The position numbers and the translations under genes are program-made. The notes beneath the pieces were generated by a model, which saw only the letters and a program-made list of their open reading frames with translations, was not told where the DNA came from and searched no databases. Positions 23,759 through 37,300 of a stretch of DNA of 64,000 nt are shown one piece after another (within the stretch, counting starts at the first letter, position 1; each line of letters opens with the position of its first letter). Origin of the DNA: Branchiostoma belcheri (Eukaryota; Chordata; Leptocardii; Amphioxiformes; Branchiostomatidae); assembly GCF_001625305.1 (NCBI RefSeq), contig NW_017804254.1, positions 333,501 to 397,500 on the forward strand. Direction: 5' to 3'.

Positions 23759-26700
23759 CTACTGCTGTTTTTTGGCTTGTATGAACCCATTCTTGTGCTG
23801 TAGTCCGTTCCCTGTCTTGTCCTTGTCTGATGTCTTCCCAGCTCCTACAGCAGTTTTAGGCTTCCTAAAAAAAAAAAGAATGAGATAAATGAAGACTTTT
23901 TTGCTGCTTATCTTAGTGTTAAGCAGAATGGAAGAAAAAGAAACAAGATGCACCGTCATGTAATATTAGACATACACAATGTTTTTTAATCATTGGCAAA
24001 TTATTACAGTGTATCTGTATAGCCAGTGTAACTGCCAACCTTCAGTGTAACACACCAGCTTTGCAGGCACGCTGCACCTTTAGAAGCTGGTTATATTACA
24101 CCAAATGACTTGTCACATCTAACCTGTACATGCCAGGGACATTAAGACACATTGTAATGTTAAATCAATGTAACGCAACGTAACAAAAACTCTTTCATAA
24201 TCAACCACGTACAACAACTACTGATATACATAAACAATCGTACTCACTTGTAAGCTTTGATGTAGAAATTTCCAAAGAGGGCGATGAGTGAAGTGGCATA
24301 GATCAGCAGGCCCCAGTGCATCCACCCAGGGAAGTCACACTCTACATACAAGGACTGCACACAGTGGCCAAACGCAATGAAGAACTGGGTCTGCAAAAGG
24401 TGGAAAACCTCATGTCTTTAGTAACAGGCAACAGACTATGATGGTAAAAGTGAACTTTACAGCATATATTATACTCGATTCAAGGCAAAATCTATGAAAT
24501 GTTGGGACAAAAACAAGTTGAAATTTCAGCTATCTCTAAAACTGACTTATGAATTTGCATTTCCTTTATTGCTCCAGATAAAACACTGTTTTATAGGATT
24601 ACCAAAAACTGCATAATACTGTAAGCCTGCTTCTTTGGATCTAATTATTTTTCTACACCAATAGTACATGCATAAAACTCCCCCAAAAAGGCCAAATGGC
24701 CTGCTTCTTAGAACTGTTTTACATTTCCCAGACAAAAAGATTTTTCACTACTCAAAAAACAATTACCCACCAGTTGTATGACAGTCATGTACTTCTTCCA
24801 CCAGAGATACTTCTGGAAACGAGGGCCCATTGCGGACAGACCATAATATGTGTACATCAGCACGTGCACACCAGAGTTCATCATGGCACCAAAAAAGGCT
24901 GCAACCAGAGGAAAAAAAATAATGAAAACAGTTATATGTACATTGTATCATGATTCACAGCCACATGTTAATCTTTATTTTGTTGTTTTGTGATGTTGGA
25001 ATGAACAACTGACAGAAATACACATTTATTTACTGATGATAATCAGTACAAATGTGGATTTTGTCTTATCAAAACAAACATGTCACATTTTCAACAGAAC
25101 ACAACAATGTCACGTTGGACGATTTAAAAATATATTGTACTTACACTACAAACATATTGTACTTACACTGCCCCCCAGCCACCCACTTAATCCCGACCCA
25201 CCACAGCGCGAACATGGTAGTGTGGTGGTACACGTGCAGGAACGAGATCTGGCTGTTCTTCTTGCGTACGATGAAGAAGAACGTGTCGGCAAACTCTAGC
25301 AGCTTGGAGATGAAGTACCACCACAGGGCGCTCGCTATCTGTGGTTCAGAAAAACATAACATTTCTATTGTTTGTGACTGCTAAGAAGCACAAGTGTGAT
25401 CTTTTTGTGCTTGAAAACAACACACTTTAACAGGTCACTGATGAAAAGTACTACTTAGTTGATACTAGAAAGGTAACATCTTCAAAGCAAATGCATAATG
25501 TTTACCTTCACATATGGTCTGCTCTTACTCAAACACATTCAGTCATATATGGTGACAGGAGTCTAAATCCCTCCTACTATAAAATTGAAACATTATGTAA
25601 CCCAACACCAGTTACCATGGTGAGAGACAGTCTGGTTCAAGTCATTGACCAGGTCAGAGGTCAGTGTTTGGAAGCAAGAAGAAACAAAGCAAAAACAATA
25701 TGTTTTCCTTTGGTAAACATAATTAAAATTTCACATCTGACAGAATCTATCCAGTTGCTTCAGAGTAACAAGTTCCTTGCATATCTCATTACTTGGATGT
25801 CTAATCTTCCTAGTCTCTCTAAGTTTTGAAGACAAAAGCTGGTAAAACAAATAAAATAGTGGTGGGACTCACTCTGACTTCATTGACATCATAGGAATAG
25901 TTGACCCTCTGACAGGAGTAGCTGTACCCTGCAGACCAGGATGCCGTGACCAGCTGAAATAAAACATACAAAAGTGTCAGTCTCATACTAACGGGAGATA
26001 CGTCTAGTAGATTTTTGGAATCATCCTAATAAAATATAATTGCACATCTTAAGTTAAACACAGTAGAACTTTATGGTTTTAATTTAAGTCTCAAAATCTT
26101 GCAGTTGCAGCCCAACAGACCGAAGGTTGTGACATTTGTGTCATAACTGGGCTGCAGTAACTTTCAATACAGCTGTTCTGGCCCATGTAATAACTAATTT
26201 GGGTGCACTAATTATAAGGTGCACATGCACGCAGTATTTCCAGCCCTGTACCATGTAGTATTCTATATGTACTGACCTCCACACAGATGTAAAGGTTCAG
26301 CAGCACAGTGGCGAAGTTGTACGGGACCATCAGCCACGTCAGCTCCATGGGCTTCCGTTTCTCCATCAGCCTGGGGCCCAGCCACACGATCAGCAGGTAC
26401 GCTGCCGTCAGGTACAGCGTGGGAGCCCATCTGTCCATCAGGGGCCAGTCCGCCACGCGCGGGTCTGGATTGAAGGAATTTTGTATCGTTAGGCAGGGTT
26501 TGTACAATACCTGACATCATCTTTTTTTTTATGGCTCTCGACACTTAAATGACAAGAATATCCTGAATACTTTTGATACGAAAATATTTGGGTGCACTTG
26601 TACACCCACAGAAAAAAATTGGGTGCACAGCTCCAATTTTGGGTGCACTAAGGTGCACATGCACCCAGTATTTCCAGCCCTGGAAAAGGTACTACAATTA

Positions 26701-26824
26701 TTTTGTACACACATGTACATCGTGTACAGGTACAGATATTTGATGTCCTCACCTGAAAAGCTGAGGCACCACTCATAGTACTTCAGTCCCTCTTGAATCT
26801 TGTCAGTTATAAGATCCATGGTCC
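23759..26824 (-). CDS. elovl4-like: Very-long-chain fatty-acid elongase, ELOVL4 type; 7 coding exons
   Basis: Exons in transcription order: 26824-26753 (ATG at 26819), 26464-26277, 25953-25873, 25338-25167, 24898-24771, 24390-24248, 23864-23759. Coding length is 885 nt (294 residues), the usual elongase size. ELOVL enzymes sit in the ER membrane and condense malonyl-CoA with acyl-CoA, the first step of chain extension. The histidine box HVYHH is in exon 4, followed by [31 protein letters not shown] and [14 protein letters not shown] follow in exon 5. Exon 3 has [12 protein letters not shown]. These blocks match ELOVL4 better than other classes. The C-terminus KKQQ fits a KKxx ER-retrieval signal. 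A likely non-coding first exon ends at 29057 (CCTCACAG then gtaggc on the minus strand), placing its promoter against that of the plus-strand elongase. Confidence 0.94.
25473..25724. repeat. Dispersed 250-bp repeat, copy A
   Basis: It is about 85-90% identical by eye to 56677-56935: shared blocks include AGGAGTCTAAATCCCTCCTA, CAGTTACCATGGTGAGAGAC and TATGTTTTCCTTTGGTAAAC. It lies in intron 3 of the ELOVL4-type gene. It has no inverted termini and no evident tRNA boxes, so the class is unknown. Confidence 0.8.
26590..26690. repeat. Fragment of the GGGTGCAC / hAT-like family
   Basis: Repeated GGGTGCAC and CACCCA boxes end in CCCAGTATTTCCAGCCCTG, the reverse of the terminus at 34691. A second fragment with the same end is at about 26190-26255. 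Both lie in introns 1 and 2 of the ELOVL4-type gene. Confidence 0.6.
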
Positions 26825-27129
26825 CTAAAAACCTAAAACAGCAGAAGTGCAATTGTTAAGCATCACCCATGTAAATATCAACATAAAGCATGAACCTCTT
26901 TTATGGTTTTATTTCTAGTACTTCCTACAGATAAATTTAAAACAAAGGAAAATATTTTGGAATTCACACTTGGCATTTGAAAGTGTTATTGGACTATCTG
27001 ACCAAAGTAGTTTTTAGAGGAATTGGTTAATAACTTTTAAGTAACTGGTACTAGTGGTAGTAAGTTAACCAGTTCCTCTCAAAACTGGTTTGGTCTTGCA
27101 ATAAAATAAAATAAAACAGTATAATAGCT

Positions 27130-27336
27130 AGTTTATAAGGCGTACCATCAGGACTTCCAAAACCCTAGACCCCGGGGAAGACCACCCAAGAGGTGGAAAG
27201 ATCAGATCCAGAGTGACACAGGGATTACTCTAAGTGTAGCTGAGGCTATCGCTCTTGACAGAACTGGTTGGAGGAACCTGACGGAGGGGAGCAAGGGGCC
27301 AGTACCTGGCCTGGGCACTTAGGCAGGCAGGTAGGC
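27130..27336 (+). mobile_element. 5'-truncated non-LTR retrotransposon (LINE) end
   Basis: A 52-codon frame at 27164-27322 encodes the tail seen at the end of many LINE reverse-transcriptase ORFs: RPRGRPPKRWKDQI, then SDTGITLSVAEAIALDR and GWRNL, ending in TAG. It is followed by a GGCA-rich short tail. The 9-bp direct repeat ATAATAGCT flanks it at 27121-27129 and 27337-27345, a target-site duplication. It is a dead-on-arrival insertion between the two elongase genes. Confidence 0.85.
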
Positions 27337-27345
27337 ATAATAGCT

Positions 27346-29056
27346 GTAAGACATAATGTCTTCACATTTCTTACCAATGTGGCTCTCTCTTCTCACCTTA
27401 CACCCAAACACAATTACACCTGTCCGACGTAACCGCCATGCTAGATTCTTTTCTCCAGTATACAATGACCCAAAAACAATAGCAAGGATCAATGCCACAC
27501 CTTAAGATACTAGCTTTCAAGACAAAGAACATAGCTCAGAGTTCAGTTACTTCCCATAGCAACAAGTATATACAACTGGCTAAAGGTATATCATGGATTG
27601 TATATTATAAGTAATACTAATAACTTACAGGCTCATACAGAAGTTCATGTTGATGACTGCACTATCATATAATAGCAAGGATGTTATATACCATAAAATG
27701 CCCTTGCATTACTAAGTTGTAGGGAGAAACTTCCATTTTTGGGGACATTTTAATTAGGCTGCTTACTGACAAAATACATTTGTTGTACATTCATTAACTT
27801 AGATACATTTTCTTACAACTGTTTGTATAAAATACTTCTAATCTAAGATGATTCCTTGCTTTTATAAATGGACAAATGGTTTTGTTGGTTTTTTACTTTG
27901 TAATTTTGCTTACAAAAGGCTCCAAGCCTTCTAGTTCTACCTTCATGCTTCAATTAAAAATTAAATAGTGTCGAGTGTCAACATCACAAGTATGTACCAC
28001 AAACAAACAGTATTGACTCTGCTTATCTTAAGACTGGGGGGCAAATGTATGTTGATGACAAAGAAATGCAAAATTCTTCTGGAAGGGACACAAAGGCACA
28101 TAGAAATCTACAAATGGGGAACAGGAATCTCTCGGCTTTGCCGTGGGTAAACAACTGTGGACTAACAAGATGGCGTGATGTTAGTCTAGTGTCAGGATAT
28201 AGAATTGCAGGGATCATGGGAACAGACCTTTCCAAAGCCTATGATTATAGTATGAATAAACTGAGTTCTACATGAAAATGTTGTCTGGCCCTAAGTAATA
28301 TGTAGAAAATATTGTAAGGCAAGTTTTATTGGACTTACATATAACATAATGATATGTTTATTTTATCAAGGACAATACCAAGCCTAATACTAGTATGCTA
28401 TAGTCTAAATTAAAAAATTGTTTGCATTTTTTTTTCATTAAAAAAATAGTAGGCTTAAAAATTCAGCAAATTTTGGTACAATGTTATTTCCAGCCCTCCA
28501 AAAATATTATATTTTACCATACATTATAATATTTTTCTCTTTTTTTTTTCAAAATTTCACCCACCCCCCTCCCAATCCTTGCTGATACTGGTAACTGGAC
28601 AGAACATCTGAAATCCAAGCTGGTTGCTGACCATAACCTCATTTGTGAAAACCAAGCAATTGTATTTAATAGGCTTGGTGATGAAAATCAAATCAAGATC
28701 ATGTATATTTAAACCCTAACCTAGACATGCAAATTGAGTGCCATCATAAAAAAATACATGTTCCGCTCTGAGCTGAATATGGGTTCAATTTATCAAACCT
28801 TTTCACAGGGGGGGGGGGGTAGAATACTACAATGTAATGACAGATAATGTCCCAAAAGTGACCTAAATACATTTCACAGTGTTCATATACATGTAATTAG
28901 CAAGACCAGGTGTGTTGTACCATGCAGGCCGGATCTCCATGTAACCGCACGTAAACCCAACAACCTGCCCAACATTCACAACAGCCTGGTACCCACAGTA
29001 CTGGGATTTATCAGGTTATAAACTTCATCCCGACCAAGAACAATAGAAAGGCCTAC
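27346..29056. other. Intron / upstream DNA of the ELOVL4-type gene, no exon seen
   Basis: AT-rich, with a poly-G run near 28810 and a C-rich stretch near 28560. If the first exon ending at 29057 is real, this is the first intron of the minus-strand elongase. Confidence 0.5.
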
Positions 29057-29505
29057 CTGTGAGGAATGACGAGGAAATCTGGGTATATGTAAGTAATGTC
29101 CGGCAGCCGGTCTGGCCGTCTGTGTGTATTAATTTGCCGGGTTACTGCATGTGCTTCATAACAACCAATCAGCGATGGTGTTCTAAGTCATCTTATCGAT
29201 AATTAACTTTCTTATCGACGTTCTCATTGGTTATCCTATAAGCCAATCAGTGTCAGCTATCGACATCACCGCAGACTCAAATACAACCAATCAAAATCTG
29301 TTTGACATAGATTAAAGGATAGAGGGAATTGTTAGCGACATTGTGATTGGTCAATTTCGTCACGTGGCGACATTCTCCCGAATTTGAAGTTCTATGGCTC
29401 CATTCGGCGTTCCTTTCATATGCAAATAAGAGGGAGTTTCTTCCCGCCCGAATTTGGACCGATCAAGGGACCAAGCTGAAGTCCTGTACCGGCTAGTTAC
29501 TTCTG
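29057..29505. promoter_or_regulatory. Probable bidirectional promoter of the two elongases
   Basis: Five CCAAT/ATTGG boxes lie within 190 bases: 29165-29169, 29226-29230, 29243-29247, 29287-29291 and 29346-29350. A CACGTG E-box is at 29361-29366 and an SRE-like ATCACCGCAG at 29265-29274. On the minus side a splice donor follows 29057 (exon sequence CCTCACAG, then gtaggc). On the plus side a donor follows 29505 (TACTTCTG, then gtaggt). Clustered NF-Y boxes between divergent genes are a known bidirectional-promoter signature, and NF-Y with SREBP is classical for lipid genes. The exon ends are inferred. Confidence 0.6.
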
Positions 29506-31346
29506 GTAGGTTTTTAATCATTTTCGTTACACTTGCTCTCGTTCAAAGGCACGTCTGTAGACAGAGAAGTATTTCCTACTCACTGATCCAATTTATTTTG
29601 ATGACAGGTGCCCAATAATATCAGCTGGCCCATGATATCAGACACCAGGCGATGATGTTGTGGTATGATTTATGAGTATGAGCAGCAGTATAAATTTGAC
29701 TTTTACATGATATTTGTCTTATGTAACTGTATGTGCTTTATCTAACTAATCCCGTACATTAGCTAGACGTTGCGTAATCTCGCCAGAATATTCCGATCTG
29801 GATACAAAGACTATAAAAATACTAGTACCGTGCTAGTACCGTAAGTGGTAAAACAAACATCTGCCCCCCTCCCACCCATCTCATCATCCACCTGATGTTC
29901 ATTAAAATTCGTGATGAAAATTCAACCAACTGAACTTGAAGTGTACATGTATCGCAATATGTGCAGCTTGTTAAAAGGGGTTTGGTTGCATGACTTAAAA
30001 TTGCTTGTCCCTTTTCGTGGGTGGGGCTTCCCCAAATTACCTTGAGTGAAGTTACAAATTAGCATGACAATTAGAAAATGATGCCTAATATGTCAGGGTC
30101 AGGACAACATGTCAAGCAGTGCACTAACGTTATATCCTTGATCCAAGGACTTATAATAACCACCTTGGTAGAATAATGGCAATATTCACTGTCATGATTT
30201 TTTTTGTTGCTCTGCTAATAAAATATTGCAAATTGCTTAGTATAACCAAGGAGGTTAAATGCTTTAACTCGCTTGGTATAACCAAGGACTCTGGTATAAC
30301 ATACATTTTTTTTTTCAGTTTTGTTTTTTACATGTAACGTTAGGAAATCACCTAGCTGCCTTGAAAAATGTTCTGTGGTATGTTGTGAATGTGCACTAGA
30401 TTAACTCCCAGAGGACAGCCATTTTGTATACTAGTACTTGTAGTTGTGGATCAAAGAGAGATTACTAGTATCTATGATTATGACTGAGTACCTTCATTCA
30501 TAGACCTGTGTCATGCACTTACATAACATTGATATCCCTAGGCCTCAAACAAAGACTAGTATCCATACTGCCATATCCTAAAGGACCTAAAAAGGCCCAA
30601 CATGTAAGCAGACTTACCATATATGTATGTGAGAGAATTTTCCCTAGAGCAAAAACCTTGTGATAGAAAGGAACCATGGTCATGTCATGTCAACTGTGCA
30701 CATTTAATTGACTGATTCCATTGCCCCGCCCACTTCGAAAATGTTGGAGCACAAAATGTAGGAATGGAAGAATTTTACACACACATACTAGTATCTCTGG
30801 TTGGTTGATGAACTGCTAATTTTGATTGACAGACAGAATCAGTCTCTAGGGACATAGGTGCCAGACATAGGGCACCTGTTTTACATACACTCATCAGTGA
30901 CAGATGGTCCCTCTAATTATGATTCATGACCTGTCAGACACTGAAGATTACTGTCTTTAGTTATATTTATGCACACCCCAATAATGTACATGTAACAATT
31001 GTGTGCCTGTTGCCGGTGTTCTGCTATTTATACTACTAGAATCTATCCAGTTGCAAGCCCTTGGCTTGAGAATGATAAAAAGGATGTCTTTCTAGTTACA
31101 ACTGTACACCTTTCAGTATGATTTGTAAATATATGTTTTTAGTAATTTGCAGGAATACAGTATATATGAAATTTCCTTGCAAAAAAGTTGAAATGGAGTA
31201 TATGAATGGTATGTTGACATGTTGGGCCTGTGTCTTGCTATTTATAGAGAGAAAAGGTGGTTGACCAGAAAAATAGGTTTGAGTTCTTTCTCCAGTCCAC
31301 TGTTGTTTCAATAACTGTTATTTTCTGTGTGTAGAAGGAATTCACC

Positions 31347-34300
31347 ATGGCAGCCGTAGTAGAAAGGCTTAAAGCATTCCATCAGTGGGCGGAGTCCACT
31401 TCAGGTGAGTAGGTATTTTCCACTGTAATAATGATAACCCTGTAAGTTGTATCAAAGTTACATTCAGCACAAATATTTACAAGGGCATTACCTCAAAAGC
31501 ATGAATCAGGACCTTGTCGGCATATCGGTCCATTCCATGGTGACGACATTGGAAAAAATACAGACTGGCAAAGTCAAAGACCTCACAAACTCCCAAATTG
31601 TTTCGCGAAAAAAATCTTCGCGAATATAAATGAACTTACAGTATAGTGTCAACTATTCCTGGTACACCATTCTCATTAGTCTCTACCAGACTCCTTTACA
31701 GGTTGAATAAGTTGTTAAAATCAACTACCAGTATTGGTACTACTATATATGGCCTGCTAACAGGCTTTTAGCTAGGATTTTTTTGTTGGGCGTCCATTTT
31801 TTGCATTGTATGCTATGCTCAGCAAAGATGCACGGTGCACAAGCTTTTTAAGGGGCCTTTTTTGAAAGTCAAAATGCTCTCAAACACTACTTTTTGCATT
31901 TTGAGTTACAAATTTTGAGGAATTTGAGTTTTTTCCTTCAGTAAACCATCATTTTTGTATTTATAGTAAGGCTGAAGGGAGGCATGTGTGCAAGGCAGGG
32001 TTGGGAGTGGAAAAAAAACAGGGCGTCTTTAGGGTGTCCTACCAAAAAGTAGGGCGTCCAATTTCTTAGTATTTTCAGTACAGGGCGTCCAAAAGACACC
32101 CTGGACACCCCCTAGCTAAAAGCCTGCCTGCTAACTGCCTTGGCCAATTGTATCCCTTTTTAGGCCAATTTTGCCCATTTATTCAACCTGCAAAGGAGTC
32201 TGGTTGAGACTACATTGTCACCAGAAATGCAATTTGGAAATTGGATAATTAACTCTTAACAAAGATTCATCAACCATTTTCCAGACCCGCGGACCAAAGA
32301 CTTGCCGTTCGTCAGTTCGCCCCTCCTCACCTATGGCCTGGTGCTTCTCTACCTCCTGTTCGTGTGGCAGGGCCCCAAGTTCATGGCCAAGAGAAAGCCT
32401 TTTGACCTTCGCTGGTTCATGACGCCCTACAACGGTGTCCTCGTGGCCTGGAACGGATACATCTTTTACGAGGTACATAATCAGTATCCAGCATCAAGCG
32501 TTCTTGTTGAATGCTATGTTTGTTATTGATGATTTGTTTGTTATAGTCAAGATACACCCAGAGATGTGTAGATTATACATCTCTAAATAAGATTTGCCCT
32601 ACAATTTTTTTTCCTGAATGAAGATTAAGGTCAGTCATATTTGCCTACCATACAACTTACTTACTTAGTCCTCTTCGCCCACTCGGGAGCACAGGGCCTT
32701 TGTGAGTAGTCTCCAGCGTTTCCAGTTCTTCGCAATCTTCTTGGTCTCTTGCCAGGTTATGTTGGCTTTCTCCAGATTTTTCCTCACGCTTCTTCTCCAG
32801 GAGATGCGGGGTCTGCCTCTGTGACGTTTCCCCTGTGGGTTCCAGTCTAGGGCTGTTCTCGTTATGGACGTTGGCGGTTTTCGCAGTGTGTGTCTGATCC
32901 AACGCCACTTTCTTCTTCTAATCGTGATTTTGATAGGTTCCACCTACCATACATAATGCAGATAAATTTAATGGCAGGATTTTGGAAATCAAGGACGGAG
33001 GCAAACATTTTTTTTATACCTTTTCTAACATATTGATTCTGTAACGCCTACAGTTCCTGATGACCACCTTCCTGAACCCTGGGTTCAGCCCAGTGTGCCA
33101 GCCTGTGGACTACAGTCAGAACCAGACAGCCACTAGGGTAGGGACTAGGGAGTATTCAGATCAGAATGAACAGTGTGATTACCTTGGTCTCGGCTAATTA
33201 CCTCTGCCTAGAACTTTAGAAGGTTATGTTTTATGGCTCTGTGTGTGTGTCAACAGCATAACTGGAGAAGGCTTAGATGGATTATCTTCAAGTTGATATT
33301 TGGTAGGTCTTCATGAGAGATGCTCGAAATGATTGATTTTGGGCCCCCAGGCAGCTTGTCACGGTACTGCACCAGAACGTCTGGTTTTGATATATCATGA
33401 TCTGGACATGATAGTAAATTTTAAAAAAAATACTCAAACCGTATACCTTTGGGTATACATTTTCTGTGATAAAAAAAGATATCAGGGCAATGGTACAGTA
33501 ATTGGTAATGGTAATGTTAACATTGAGTTTTGAGTGTAGAATGTACACATGTCACATAGTAAAACATGGTTGTTTCTATTTTCCAGCTGGCCAGGGCATG
33601 TTACCTGTTCTTCCTCTCCAAGCTTGTGGAGCTGATCGACACGGTAAGTAAAAATCTGTTCAACAAAAAGAACAGTCCAACATTAAACAGTTACACCGGC
33701 ATGTCCCCTATATGTGCCTAATACAAAACAGGCCAACTTCACCAATAGAGTCTGCTCAAAACTGATGATGTTTGTGGTTGTCCGTCACAGTTCTACTTCT
33801 AGAGCTCTAAACTTTTACCACTGAAATACTGACACTATTTTGTGTGGATGTGTACAATAGGTGGTGTTCATTCTGCGTAAGAAGACCAGCCAAGTGACAT
33901 TCCTGCATGTGTATCACCACGCCACCATGCCCATGTTGTGGTTCGTTGGAGTCCGCTGGATCCCTGGTGGAGAATGTAAGTTTGTTTTAGCTGCTCTTCT
34001 GCTAACTGTAACTGTGTATTTTATTTGAGTGCTTCTTTTTACTTGGGTTGCTGAGCTGTGGGTAGGTTGACAGCTAATGGGTGGGGAAGATTGACAGGCA
34101 GCATGACAGGAAGTCAAAAAAACCTGAAACACATTGAAAGATATCAGGAGAAATGATCTCATAGTTAATTTCAAATTTTTATATATGTAACCACTATCGT
34201 TGCTTTGTACTTCTCACCAGCGTACTTCTCGGCTACCCTGAACTCCTTCATCCATGTGGCGATGTACACGTACTACCTGCTGGCCGCCGTGGGGCCCAGA

Positions 34301-37300
34301 CTGCAGCCCTACCTGTGGTGGAAACGGTACCTCACCACCCTGCAACTGGTAAGGGTCACTGGTAAACCAGATAGCCCAGGGTACTATAACTGAGTGTGGT
34401 AGACTAGGATTTGCATGATAATGTACACAATAGTCTGAAATATGAAAGTTGAAGAAGCTGATACTAGTGATAGTGGAAATTCTTCCCAACTTACAACATG
34501 CATGAATCTAGATTTAAATCTTTTCAAAATTTCATTTCTCACTCCTTTGGCCAAGGTCTCTTTCCCTCTCTACAACAGTTGAAACAGATCAGAAAATTTG
34601 ATTTCATTTCACTGATTTTGTTTCATGTAGGTAAAATATGGTTTGTAAAATGTCAGCATAATGTACAGACATTGATCTAACTTCTAAGCTTTGGGCTGGA
34701 AATACTGGGTGCAGGTGCACCATAGTGCACCCAAATTTGGAGCTGTGCACCCAATTTTTTTCTGTGGATGTATTTTCATAGGTTTACATATGTAAAGATG
34801 TTAAATGTATAGTAGTATACAGCATATTCTTAATATCCAAGTATCCAAATGATAAAATCATTGTTATAGTACTTTTCATTAGTTTTTGCCGACATTCTAC
34901 TCATTTTATTTTATATGGTGCACCTGCAAAAGGTGCACCCAATATTTTAGTGCTCCTATTCCCAAAAATGAATTTCGAGCCATGAAGCTATTATTGTCAA
35001 ATGGACATTGTTGTATGTGTTGACTGGGCACACAGGGCAGTATGGTCACACTCTTTTTTTTTGTCCAGATCCAGTTTCTGGCCATCATAGTCCACACCTC
35101 CGTGGCGATCTACCTGTCTTGCGGCTTCCCCAACGAGTACAACGTGGCCCTGATCCTGTATGGCATCTCCCACATCCTGCTTTTCGGCAACTTCTACAAC
35201 GAGACATACGTGGTGAGAACTTCGCTTCCGCCTTTGTTTAGCTTTTGCTGCCATGGACATTGAGATTTAAATGTTGAACTTAACTACGAATGCATTCTAT
35301 GTCTCACAAAAAAGCAGTAGTCACTTTTAAGTGTAATCACTTTTAAATGTAATCATGATCAGTAGTAAGTTTTTGTGTGGAATAAAAAAAACGTTTTGCT
35401 CTTATGTGAGATGGGACACCCAGTGTACTAGCCAGTGTCAATCTTTCCATCATTTGACAGAATTTTGCCACTCATGATGGACGACAATTTTTCCCAAATC
35501 ATCATCTTTGATGGTGAAAAATCAGCAGGTAAAGAAATGGAAAGGGATGTCATTAAACAAAGCTTAGTCTACCAGCAAAACTTTTCCTTCAAAATCCAGG
35601 AAAGAGCATTTCAGAGGGTCAAGATTTCAAATTTTTTTACGCTGACCATGCCCCCTTTTGGTGCTTGCTAGAACACTGGACACATCTCTTGTTAAAGGAT
35701 CATGAGTAGCTCATGCAAGTAATGGCTCCATATGGCTACTTTTTTTTTCAGCAGAAATGTTGCATTGAGTGACACATTCAGCATCATTCATTGAATGAGT
35801 GAGAATGTCCCATTCAACATTGGCAATGCAATTCACCATCACGCTCCCTGAGTACGGAATCATCTGCATTTGAGGCTTGCAGTATTCATACATGTTACAA
35901 ATGCCTCCTTTTATAGAAGGGAAGAAGTTTTCTTGGTGCTGTTGTTTTGTCTGGTTCACACCATTCTGAAAATCACGTGTTGTATTCTATTCTTGTTTTT
36001 TTTCTATGCTCACAGAAAAGGAAACAGAAAAAGATCTGAGCACGACCAAGGCCACAACTACCAAAGTACATCTATTCCACTGGTAGTTGGTTGATTTTAA
36101 GCACAATTTTTTTCACAAGCAGCGGTGCATGTTTGGTTGGCTTTAGAATGTAGATGTGCAGAGCATGAATTTCTTCCTTTACAGGACCAGGACAGTCACA
36201 ATTCAGTAAAAATTCTAACAAAGATGCAAGAACTGTAGAATTTACGTCGACTTTGGTAGATATTATTGTGCTTTGGAGATCGTCAGTATTCAACGTGAAT
36301 GCACAGACTGATAACACAATATGTTGCAACCTGGTGGCACAGTTTTCCAGTGCAGGGACCCATAGTTTGCTTCCATTGGTTGCACTAATCAATCCTGGCA
36401 GGCAGTGTGGCGCAGATCTCATGGGTACTGTAAATCACTTTATATTCGAGGTAGCAAAATTTTGTGGTCTGAAAAATGGACATGTTTGCGGAACTACATG
36501 TTCACAATGGTGGCAGGTGCAGAAAGAAAGTCGGCGAATTATTTGTTTGCAGTAATAATAAATTTGCGGTACCCAAGTGACCGCGAAAACGCAAATATAA
36601 CAGTACTGCAAATATAAAGTGATTTACAGTATGGCGCACATGAAGGCTTTTTTGCACTTGTCCATATGAACCTGAAGGGGAATTTTGACATTCATACCAT
36701 AGCAGGATGCACCTAGAAGTGCTCCTCAAAACAATATATTCCTCAAGGTTTACATTGGCATGTGCATTACTACAGAGCAAAGCAGTAGCTGCTTGAACAC
36801 AGTGTAAGCATTAACAATGGTGTACTATCTGGTAGCAAGTGATTTAATTATTAATGTTCTCTCTTATACTTGGTGACCCTCCATTCTAAAGAATGTCCAG
36901 AATGTGTACGAAGTTGTGCAATTGAGGCATTGTCTCAAGTTCACAACTCATCCTGTTGATAACAGTAAATGAGTCATTTAGACCACATTTATCTACTACA
37001 ATAACAAAGAAGTTTATAGGAAAGACAGTGATAGTACTGATACAGTTACAATGTACATTTGGTACCTTTTATGATATTGTTAAAGAGTAGTCCAAAAGGA
37101 ATAGAATAAATGCTGAGGTACATGTAGGCTCATGTGTACATGTAGGCTTATGTGTACATGTAGGCTTATGTGTACATGTAGGCTTATGTGTACATGTAGG
37201 CTTATGTGTACATGTAGGCTTATGTGTACATGTAGGCTTATGTGTACAATGTATTTGAAAAGTGAGACCAAATTTAACAATGTTACAGTTCACATTGTCC

